Origin: Bacteroidota bacterium
Lineage (GTDB): Bacteria; Bacteroidota; Ignavibacteria; Ignavibacteriales; Ignavibacteriaceae
Assembly: GCA_030706105.1 (NCBI GenBank)
Contig: JAUZPC010000236.1
Coordinates: 1 to 5,005, forward strand
DNA: 5,005 nucleotides
Direction: 5' to 3'
Shown here: in pieces, positions 1 through 5,005 of the stretch
How positions within the stretch are numbered: position 1 is the first letter of the stretch
How the letters are laid out: the number at the start of each line of letters is the position of its first letter
Translations under genes and position numbers: made by a program
Notes under the pieces: generated by a model
Databases searched by the model: none
What the model was told of the DNA's origin: nothing
The model's input: only the letters and a program-made list of their open reading frames with translations

Positions 1-1634
1 ACTACCGGAATTTCTAAACATCTCTCAATATTAACTCCTACAAAGTCACCAACATTTACACCTTTTTTAATTAGGAAGTTGGCAAAACAATTAGCTTGTT
101 CATTTAACTGGACATAAGTAAGTTTTTGGAGCTCATACTGCAAAGCAATGGCATCCGGGGTTCTAAATGCCTGTTCTTCAAACAAGGAATGGATACACTT
201 TTCCGATGGAAAAGTGACTGACGTTTCATTTAGATGCGCGTATAGCGTTAATTCTTCTTGTGTTAAAATATTAATATTATTGATTTTTACGTCAGGATTT
301 TCCAAGCCGGTCTCTAGAATATTCACATAGTGGCCGAGCATTCTTGCTACTGTGGCTTTTTCAAACAGGTCCGTCGCATATTCTATGTATCCGCTAAAAA
401 CTTCATCACTTTCCCAAATATGTAGAGAAATGTCATACTGAGAGGATAAATTTTGCAAATGCAAAGATTCAATTTGGAGGTCTTCAAATTCCGGCACGAT
501 AGCAGAGTTTCCGTATATAAAATTTACCTGGTAAATTGGGGAGTTGCCGGGGTTAAAATCAACTCCAAGACTTTCCATAATTTTTTCAAATGGGACTTCC
601 TGATTTTTCTTTGCTGACTGGACATTTTCTTTGACATTTTTTAATAACGAGTTAAAAGTATCATCCTCTTTGAGCACAGTCTTTACCGGCAGTGTATTTG
701 CCATACAGCCAATGATATCTTCTGTTCCGGGGTAAATGCGATTGGAAAACGGGCATCCGACTATTAATTCCTGTTTACCGGAATACTTGTATAATAAAAT
801 ATTAAGTACAGACAGAAAGAACGGGCAGGCAATTTTACTTTCTTTTCGGATAATTGATTTTATTTTTTCTGAGGTCTTTTTGCTTATTTTAAAATTATAA
901 ACATCTCCGCGTAAGGACCACCTAACCGGCTTTTTAGTGTCATAATTTAGATCCAGTACTTCCTGAAAACCATTTAATTGATTTTTCCAGTATTCCAGTT
1001 TTCCCGTATGACTTTTTTGCTGTTCTTCTGTAAAATTAAACATTACCCAATCGGCATATTGCAGTCTGGGGGATTCAACATCCGTATATTTGCCTGCAAT
1101 GTATCTTGAATAATACGAACCTAACTCTTTATTAAATATTATTAAAGAAGTCTGATCTGCAATTATGCTATGAGTGGACAAAAATAACTCAAACTCACCC
1201 TCAGCTAATTTTACAACTACAGATCGGATCAAAGGTCCGGTTTTAAGGTTGAATGGATTGCTCAGTTCGGTTTCAATAATTTGTTTTATTTTGGTTTCTT
1301 TTTTATCCCGATCATCATCGGACAAATTAAACAATGGAATGTCAATGGTCATAGACGTTTTAATAATTTGGAGCAATGAATTTTCCCTGTAGCCGAAACA
1401 AGTTCTGAGTGATTCATGCCTTTCAATAATCTTATTTAGTGCCCAGGAATAAGCGTCATAATTAAATTTTCCCTTAATCCTAAATCCATAAATTTTGTTA
1501 AATACTGATGAATCAGGATATAACTTATTCAGATCCCATATTTGTTTTTGAATCGGGGAAGCCGGAAAAACAAAGATATCGTCATCGTCAGTAACAATGT
1601 AATCTTTCAGTTCTATTCTACTTGATATATCCAT
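1..1634 (-). CDS. Non-ribosomal peptide synthetase, N-terminal part: condensation and start of adenylation domain (3' part outside window)
   Basis: Reading from ATG at 1634-1632, 544 codons stay open to the window edge without a stop. The start lies 7 bases after the TGA of the preceding gene; only a weak GAGAA lies upstream, so translation is probably coupled. Residues 1-20 form a short acidic leader (DDDD at 16-19). The condensation domain (about 20-450) shows its motifs in order: SPIQKQIW (26-33), ERHESLRTCF (71-80), HSIIADQ (155-161), LQYADW (191-196), IGCMANTLPVK (308-318), VPFEKIM (347-353) and SPIYQVNF (365-372). The adenylation domain starts near 478 and shows its first motif LTYVQLNE (505-512), then VGDFVGV (528-534). 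The gene should join the acyl group on the upstream carrier to the amino acid chosen by this adenylation domain. The substrate-binding residues lie outside the window, so the amino acid cannot be predicted. The condensation active site is non-standard: His155 is kept, but the usual second His is Ser156 and the Gly after Asp160 is Gln161. Confidence 0.95.
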   Translation of the reverse strand, partial: MDISSRIELKDYIVTDDDDIFVFPASPIQKQIWDLNKLYPDSSVFNKIYGFRIKGKFNYDAYSWALNKIIERHESLRTCFGYRENSLLQIIKTSMTIDIPLFNLSDDDRDKKETKIKQIIETELSNPFNLKTGPLIRSVVVKLAEGEFELFLSTHSIIADQTSLIIFNKELGSYYSRYIAGKYTDVESPRLQYADWVMFNFTEEQQKSHTGKLEYWKNQLNGFQEVLDLNYDTKKPVRWSLRGDVYNFKISKKTSEKIKSIIRKESKIACPFFLSVLNILLYKYSGKQELIVGCPFSNRIYPGTEDIIGCMANTLPVKTVLKEDDTFNSLLKNVKENVQSAKKNQEVPFEKIMESLGVDFNPGNSPIYQVNFIYGNSAIVPEFEDLQIESLHLQNLSSQYDISLHIWESDEVFSGYIEYATDLFEKATVARMLGHYVNILETGLENPDVKINNINILTQEELTLYAHLNETSVTFPSEKCIHSLFEEQAFRTPDAIALQYELQKLTYVQLNEQANCFANFLIKKGVNVGDFVGVNIERCLEIPV

Positions 1635-1641
1635 GTTGTTC

Positions 1642-4600
1642 TCAATTAATTAAATATAATTTTGACTTAAACAAATTTCTTTGTGCTGGAGTTATGGACA
1701 TTTTCTCTGAAGTATCTTTATTTTTTATTTCATAAATTAAAAATTCAACATTTTTAATTGTCGGTTCTTTAAATACTTTATTCAATGGCAATTCAATGTT
1801 AAAATAATGGTTGATAGTATTTATACTCCTTATTAAAAGTAGAGAGTGTCCTCCTAAATTAATAAAATCATCATGTATGTTAATATGATCAATATTTAAC
1901 ATCTCCTGCCAGAGATCAGCAATAAATGTCTGCGTTTCATTTAGAACAATAGCCTTACTCTTACCGTCAGAATCAGGGAATAATCTATTGGATTTTTCTT
2001 CTTTATCTTTAAAGTAGGAGTCTTTTGATTGATAGTTAAAAAAATCCAGTTTTACATTGTTAATTTCAAGAAAGAAGATTGCCCTGTTTATTGCAGAAAT
2101 ATCCGATATCTTTTCCTTGGCATACTTTAAAGAAGGATATGCCCGTAATTCATTAGAACTTTGCAGTGAAAGAAGAAAGTTTAATGAGCGGCCTGGTCCT
2201 ATTTCCAGAAATATATTATCCTTATCATTTAAAAGGCTCTTAATACCCTTTTCAAACCTCATAGTTTTTACAAAATGCGTTACCCAATAATCACAGCTCA
2301 GGGCTTCCGAATCTTTTATCAGGCAACCGGTAACAGAAGAAATAAAAGGTATGTTCGGTTTATTATGCACAATATCCCGGATATCATACTTGTAATCAGA
2401 CAACAGAGGCTCAAGTAGATGAGAATGCTCAGGCAGATTAAATTTTATCCTGACAGCTTCAATATCCTTTATTCTACAGGCATCCTGCAGAGAGTCAATT
2501 GCATCCTGGCTTCCGGATAAAACACACAAATTTGCAGCATTAACAGCAGCTAAAGATAAATCCTTACCTAAATATTCAGCAATTTCACTTTCACTTTTTG
2601 AAATACTAAGCATAGCTCCTTTAGGCATTCTACTTAATATTTTATTTTGCGCTATCAATAGTTTAAAGCTATCTTCAATACTAAATACACCTGATAAGCA
2701 TGCGGCCACATATTCCCCTAAACTTTGCCCGATCATTGCGCTTGGGTTTACACCTAATGAGATCCAAAATCTGGCAAGTGAATATTCAATTATGAATACT
2801 GACAATATTGATTCTAATGGGCTTTCAAATGTTCTTGTTTTTTTATGCTGTGTTTTTGCCTCGGGATAAATAAATGCTTTTATGCTGATATTAAACTTTG
2901 ATTCAAGGATATTAAAGCAATTATCAACTTCACTTTTAAATATTGGCTCTTTTTCATATAAGCCTCTTGCCATATTAGGAAATTGCACCCCCTCACCGGG
3001 GAACATAAACACAACTTTTTTTGGCATAGTGACTACATTCATTTTTTCCGGACAAGCGGGCTCGTCAGATGAAATAATATCTACATCAGTACGATCAGAT
3101 ATAATTCCACCCAAAGTTATATTCTTTTCAGTATCATTTTTCCCGCTAATGCCGTCCATAGTTGAATCTATAAATTGGTAGAATTCTTTAATCTGCTTTT
3201 TCATATCTTTTTCATCATGTAAAGCAGAATTGTAATTTAGATAATACTTATTATCTTTAGTTATGATTAGAGTAATTAATGGGCCTTCGATTTCCTCAAA
3301 GCATTTAATATCATCTATTTGGGCAATAACAACGGGGTACAAATATTCTGAAGTAAGCTCTTTTATTTCAGGATATCTTGCAAACACATCATTATAAAAA
3401 GTCTTTTTAGTAAGTGCATGCTCAATACTATTGTTAATATTATAGATTGTATCTTTTAGTATATTATTAGATTTAAGCATAATATTAACGGGAACAATTT
3501 GCGAAAACAACATACCCGTGCTATTTAATATTTTAGTCAGCTTAGTGTCATAAAGTCCGATACTCATTTTTTGTTTATTACATTTTTGTAACATAAAAAG
3601 AACAAATAAAGCACGCACCATACTGTTTTGAAATAAATTAGTTATATGATAAAACGAAGAAATAGTCTTATCGTCAAAACTCAGTGCAATTGTATTATAG
3701 GAATACTGTTTATCATTATAATATTTCTCACTGCACTCACTGCAATCAACATTGCTTAACTGATTTATCCAATATCCTTCATTTTTATTTATTGAAAAAT
3801 CAAACTCAAGCAAGCTGGAAATAAAATGTTTGCTTATATATTGGAATTTGAAACCATGGACTATTCCGTACTTTCTGACCATCTCTTTTATTGGAACTAT
3901 GTTCCCAAACAAATCACTTACTTGCTTAATAATTACATTATTTGTTTTTGTAGTTACTAAAATCCCGGAATCATCGGCATTGATAACCGTACCGCCATGC
4001 AATTCAGAAGTTTGAGAAGTAAAACCTATCTTTTTCACTATAAAGAAATCGTCTTCAATTTTTAATTTCGGTGCTGCAATACGATTTGGATACTTACCAT
4101 GATCAAGAGAATTTATTAGTCTGACAATTTTTTCAGCAGAATCTTCCCAATTAATAACTCCTGCTAATAATGGCTTCTGATATCCGGAGACAAAAACTCT
4201 TTTCCCAAGATCTTGTCTCGTATAGGTTAAGCTGCCATTAATTATATCATTTATCAGACTATCAAAAGTAACTTTTGCTTCCGCATAACATTTTTCTAAA
4301 AGAGTTCCCGCTGTATCACTGCTTTTAATTGGAAAAATACTTTGTTTAAGGATATATTCGTCTTCAATTTTCTTACTAATAATCTGCCAGGTTATTCCAT
4401 GCTCGCGCTCATTATTATTAAGTACCCAGAAAGAAATATTTGAGCCGGCATAATTCGGTAATATTCCACTATGAAGATGGACTGATGCTTTTGCAGGTAA
4501 TACCCTTAACTTGAATGCAATGTCGATGATATTGGTGATACTAAACAGATAATCGAATTGATAATCCTTTAATTTTTCACTTAGTTTGTTGTCCTCCCGA

Positions 4601-4761
4601 ATAAACGTAATGGATGAATCATCTGCCCACTGCTCAATCCTTTTGTTACATCCAGATATAGCAACAATTTCCCCACCACTTTTTTTAAAAATATTGGCAC
4701 AGTCCAACACTATCTGCTCATTTCCAATGAACAAGCCTGTAATTTTATTAGTACTATTCAA
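1642..4761 (-). CDS. Hybrid assembly-line loading protein: formyltransferase-like / half condensation / acyltransferase / carrier protein
   Basis: A complete 1039-residue cytoplasmic megaenzyme subunit with a TTG start after a good ribosome-binding site and a TGA stop. Domain order: formyltransferase-like, N-terminal and C-terminal lobes (about 1-300); C-terminal half of a condensation domain (about 310-535); a polar linker (536-580); acyltransferase (about 582-880); linker (880-935); peptidyl carrier (about 940-1012) with LGGHSL and Ser973; basic tail (1015-1039). No ketosynthase or adenylation domain is present, so it cannot extend a polyketide or activate an amino acid alone. The acyltransferase-carrier pair looks like a loading unit. 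Inference: it takes an acyl group, holds it as a thioester on Ser973 and hands it to the condensation domain of the protein encoded 7 bases downstream. Oddities: His95 replaces the usual Asn and Glu133 the usual Asp of the formyltransferase triad; Gln705 replaces the Arg of malonyl-type acyltransferases. I do not recognise a characterised homologue with this exact order, so no symbol is given. Confidence 0.93.
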   Translation of the reverse strand: MNSTNKITGLFIGNEQIVLDCANIFKKSGGEIVAISGCNKRIEQWADDSSITFIREDNKLSEKLKDYQFDYLFSITNIIDIAFKLRVLPAKASVHLHSGILPNYAGSNISFWVLNNNEREHGITWQIISKKIEDEYILKQSIFPIKSSDTAGTLLEKCYAEAKVTFDSLINDIINGSLTYTRQDLGKRVFVSGYQKPLLAGVINWEDSAEKIVRLINSLDHGKYPNRIAAPKLKIEDDFFIVKKIGFTSQTSELHGGTVINADDSGILVTTKTNNVIIKQVSDLFGNIVPIKEMVRKYGIVHGFKFQYISKHFISSLLEFDFSINKNEGYWINQLSNVDCSECSEKYYNDKQYSYNTIALSFDDKTISSFYHITNLFQNSMVRALFVLFMLQKCNKQKMSIGLYDTKLTKILNSTGMLFSQIVPVNIMLKSNNILKDTIYNINNSIEHALTKKTFYNDVFARYPEIKELTSEYLYPVVIAQIDDIKCFEEIEGPLITLIITKDNKYYLNYNSALHDEKDMKKQIKEFYQFIDSTMDGISGKNDTEKNITLGGIISDRTDVDIISSDEPACPEKMNVVTMPKKVVFMFPGEGVQFPNMARGLYEKEPIFKSEVDNCFNILESKFNISIKAFIYPEAKTQHKKTRTFESPLESILSVFIIEYSLARFWISLGVNPSAMIGQSLGEYVAACLSGVFSIEDSFKLLIAQNKILSRMPKGAMLSISKSESEIAEYLGKDLSLAAVNAANLCVLSGSQDAIDSLQDACRIKDIEAVRIKFNLPEHSHLLEPLLSDYKYDIRDIVHNKPNIPFISSVTGCLIKDSEALSCDYWVTHFVKTMRFEKGIKSLLNDKDNIFLEIGPGRSLNFLLSLQSSNELRAYPSLKYAKEKISDISAINRAIFFLEINNVKLDFFNYQSKDSYFKDKEEKSNRLFPDSDGKSKAIVLNETQTFIADLWQEMLNIDHINIHDDFINLGGHSLLLIRSINTINHYFNIELPLNKVFKEPTIKNVEFLIYEIKNKDTSEKMSITPAQRNLFKSKLYLIN
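1645..1710 (-). other. C-terminal basic tail, possible docking segment or remnant of a condensation-domain start
   Basis: Residues 1018-1039 follow the carrier domain and contain ITPAQRNLF (1023-1031), which resembles the first conserved motif of condensation domains (T-P-A-Q-x-x-L-W), and then a basic end (KSKLYLIN) before the stop. A carrier followed by this motif is how a continuing NRPS would read, so the tail may be left over from a protein split. It may equally act as a short donor docking element for the next protein, whose first 20 residues are acidic. Confidence 0.45.
1726..1944 (-). other. Domain: peptidyl carrier protein (residues ~940-1012)
   Basis: Residues 964-974 (DDFINLGGHSL) match the carrier consensus D-x-F-x-x-L-G-G-H-S-L, with Ser973 (codon at 1845-1843) as the attachment site for phosphopantetheine. 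The GGHSL form is that of NRPS carriers rather than the GxDSL form common in polyketide acyl carriers, although the domain follows an acyltransferase. This suggests that the downstream partner is an NRPS condensation domain, which is what the next gene begins with. Confidence 0.95.
2122..3018 (-). other. Domain: acyltransferase (residues ~582-880), probably for a monocarboxylic acyl group
   Basis: The domain has the full acyltransferase pattern: FMFPGEGVQFPNMA (585-598), the nucleophile motif GQSLGEY (678-684, Ser680), KGAMLSI (714-720), SLAAVNAANLCVLSG (736-750), the catalytic His in LPEHSHLLEP (776-785, His779) and FLEIGPGRSL (851-860). Ser and His of the dyad are present, so it should be active. 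The Arg that binds the free carboxylate of malonyl or methylmalonyl groups (Arg117 in E. coli FabD) aligns with Gln705 in LLIAQNK (701-707). Loss of that Arg is known to go with transferases that take acetyl or other monocarboxylic acyl groups, and a Gln there is also reported for the acyl hydrolases of trans-AT systems. Other changes are GQS for the usual GHS and GEGVQ for GQGSQ. In a protein with no ketosynthase, loading of a starter acyl group fits best. Confidence 0.9.
3157..3834 (-). other. Domain: C-terminal half of a condensation domain (residues ~310-535)
   Basis: This stretch matches the second lobe of an NRPS condensation domain and little else I know. It begins with the YWINQL element (330-335). 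It then has GMLFSQIVPVNIM (416-428), which corresponds to the conserved IG-x-x-x-N-T-x-P motif, LYPVVIAQID (474-483) in the place of P-x-F-Q-V-x-F, and a final NYNSALHDEKDM (509-520) resembling the end motif Y-A-T-D-L-F-x-x-x-x-V. The whole N-terminal lobe, which carries HHxxxDG, is absent; the formyltransferase ends directly before it. Divergence from the motifs is high. It cannot catalyse peptide bond formation on its own and is probably a scaffold or linker inherited from a fusion. Alternatively it could pair with a free-standing partner lobe, for which there is no evidence here. Confidence 0.65.
3862..4761 (-). other. Domain: formyltransferase-like (residues ~1-300) with altered catalytic residues
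   Basis: Residues 7-90 resemble the nucleotide-fold start of the formyltransferase domains built into NRPS/PKS proteins (GLFIGNE, then WADDSSI). Residues 95-106 (HLHSGILPNYAG) match the family signature N-x-H-x-x-x-L-P-x-Y-A-G, and 121-126 (HGITWQ) match HGITWH. Residues 200-232 (INWEDSAEKI, then YPNRIAAPKL) are typical of the C-terminal lobe. Active members transfer formyl from 10-formyl-tetrahydrofolate to an amino group using an Asn-His-Asp triad. By eye, the triad here reads His95, His97, Glu133: only the His is kept. The usual D-x-G-D-I-L stretch reads EDEYIL (133-138), and the His of HGITWH is Gln126. Formyl transfer is therefore doubtful, and no amino acid is activated in this protein to receive it. 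The fold call is firm, the activity is not. Confidence 0.85.
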
Positions 4762-4766
4762 TATAA

Positions 4767-4772
4767 CCTCTC
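4767..4772 (-). promoter_or_regulatory. Ribosome-binding site that decides the TTG start
   Basis: GAGAGG on the minus strand lies five bases (TTATA) before the TTG at 4761-4759. The reading frame is closed immediately upstream by a TGA at 4773-4771, so TTG is the first plausible start. The ATG at 4777-4775 is directly followed by that TGA and cannot be used. The site lies in the 40-base gap after the phosphopantetheinyl transferase stop, and no terminator separates the two genes, so co-transcription is likely. Confidence 0.8.
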
Positions 4773-4801
4773 ACATAATTTTGAACAATAGATGCACTTT
4801 A

Positions 4802-5005
4802 TTATGCAACTAAATGCCCGGTATATTTAGAGACACTCATTCTGCACTCCTTTAACCGAACGGCGGCGGCGGCTTTATAGTTTGGAAGAAGTTCGAAGCT
4901 AAATAACGACCAATTACGTCCTTCGTCTTCCGAGTTTTTAATTTTCACTAATTGGACTTCTTTTCCCGGAATTAGCGTAACTTCAAACTCTTTAAGAGAA
5001 TAGTG
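4802..5005 (-). CDS. C-terminal end of a probable 4'-phosphopantetheinyl transferase (5' part outside window)
   Basis: An open frame enters at the window edge and gives 67 residues before tandem in-frame stops (TAA TAA, 4804-4799). Visible features are a strand-like stretch (VTLIPGKEV), a Trp followed by LFSFEL, then NYKAAAAVRL. This W-x-L-x-S-F ... Y-x-A-A-x-A-V ending is typical of the last ~50 residues of Sfp/HetI-type phosphopantetheinyl transferases, which transfer the phosphopantetheine arm of CoA to the conserved Ser of carrier domains. The diagnostic catalytic motifs (the Mg-binding Asp/Glu residues and the W-x-x-K-E-A region) lie upstream and cannot be seen. About 14 residues follow the AVRL strand, slightly longer than many family members. 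It sits 40 bases before a carrier-domain gene on the same strand, a common arrangement in NRPS clusters; its likely clients are Ser973 of the next protein and the carriers of the NRPS beyond. The family call rests on the C-terminal pattern plus context. Confidence 0.72.
   Translation of the reverse strand, partial: HYSLKEFEVTLIPGKEVQLVKIKNSEDEGRNWSLFSFELLPNYKAAAAVRLKECRMSVSKYTGHLVA
4861..4873 (-). repeat. GCC trinucleotide run coding for four alanines
   Basis: Four GCC units plus one G on the minus strand (CGG units on the plus strand) encode Ala-Ala-Ala-Ala just after the conserved Tyr-Lys near the end of the phosphopantetheinyl transferase. It is the most GC-rich spot in an otherwise AT-rich window. 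Slippage here would add or remove whole alanines and keep the frame. Confidence 0.8.

Noticed and set aside
1..202. Prediction of the amino acid chosen by the adenylation domain
   Set aside because: Only the first ~65 residues of the domain are present; the specificity positions are outside the window.
148..330. Plus-strand open frame of 60 codons
   Set aside because: Lies antisense to the well-supported condensation/adenylation gene, has no family resemblance and no convincing ribosome-binding site.
1174..1392. Plus-strand open frame of 72 codons with a hydrophobic stretch
   Set aside because: Antisense to the conserved condensation motifs; its apparent hydrophobicity mirrors the coding strand. 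No evidence of a real membrane peptide.
1635..1641. Frameshift or broken single gene between the two assembly-line proteins
   Set aside because: The second protein has its own ATG, leader and complete condensation domain, and the seven-base gap leaves no room for lost sequence. The tail motif is treated as docking or old fission, not a recent frameshift.
3157..3834. Region between formyltransferase and acyltransferase as a degenerate ketosynthase
   Set aside because: No Cys-His-His active-site motifs and too short; YW-x-x-QL and the later motifs fit the second lobe of a condensation domain instead.
2057..4015. Plus-strand open frames at 2057-2290, 2882-3181 and 3830-4015
   Set aside because: All are antisense to the continuous 1039-codon gene whose domains are recognised throughout; none shows a known motif.
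4766..4777. ATG at 4777-4775 as an alternative start for the large gene
   Set aside because: It is followed at once by TGA. The TTG at 4761 has GAGAGG at five bases and is the first possible start in frame.
4586..4813. Plus-strand open frame of 75 codons spanning the gap between two minus-strand genes
   Set aside because: It covers the formyltransferase start, the ribosome-binding site and the end of the phosphopantetheinyl transferase on the other strand, and shows no motif of its own.

Overview
The window is an AT-rich stretch with all genes on the minus strand. It appears to be the inside of one biosynthetic operon for a non-ribosomal peptide or polyketide-peptide hybrid. The AT-rich codon use, the GAGAGG ribosome-binding site and the TTG start suggest a low-GC Bacillota, perhaps a clostridium or a relative of Paenibacillus. 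The sequence alone cannot settle the genus.

In transcription order (high to low coordinates): (1) 5005-4802 is the last 67 codons of a protein whose end looks like an Sfp-type 4'-phosphopantetheinyl transferase, the enzyme that arms carrier proteins. (2) After a 40-base gap, 4761-1642 encodes a complete 1039-residue assembly-line protein. Its domains are a formyltransferase-like domain, the C-terminal half only of a condensation domain, an acyltransferase, a peptidyl carrier protein and a short basic tail. It has no ketosynthase and no adenylation domain. (3) After only 7 bases, 1634-1 encodes the start of an NRPS with a complete condensation domain and the first ~65 residues of an adenylation domain; it runs off the window.

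The most coherent reading is an unusual chain-initiation system. The acyltransferase has Gln where malonyl-type transferases have the carboxylate-binding Arg, so it probably handles a monocarboxylic acyl group. That group would be placed on Ser973 of the carrier domain and passed to the condensation domain of the next protein, where it would acylate the first amino acid. The formyltransferase-like domain has lost two of three expected catalytic residues, and the partial condensation domain lacks the whole half that carries the HHxxxDG motif. Both may therefore be structural or repurposed. The downstream condensation domain is itself unusual: HSxxxDQ replaces HHxxxDG, so the usual second His is Ser. 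Active-site substitutions in three consecutive domains are the main reason to look again at this locus.

The plus strand has no credible gene. There is no RNA gene, mobile element, CRISPR array, promoter or terminator that I can support.
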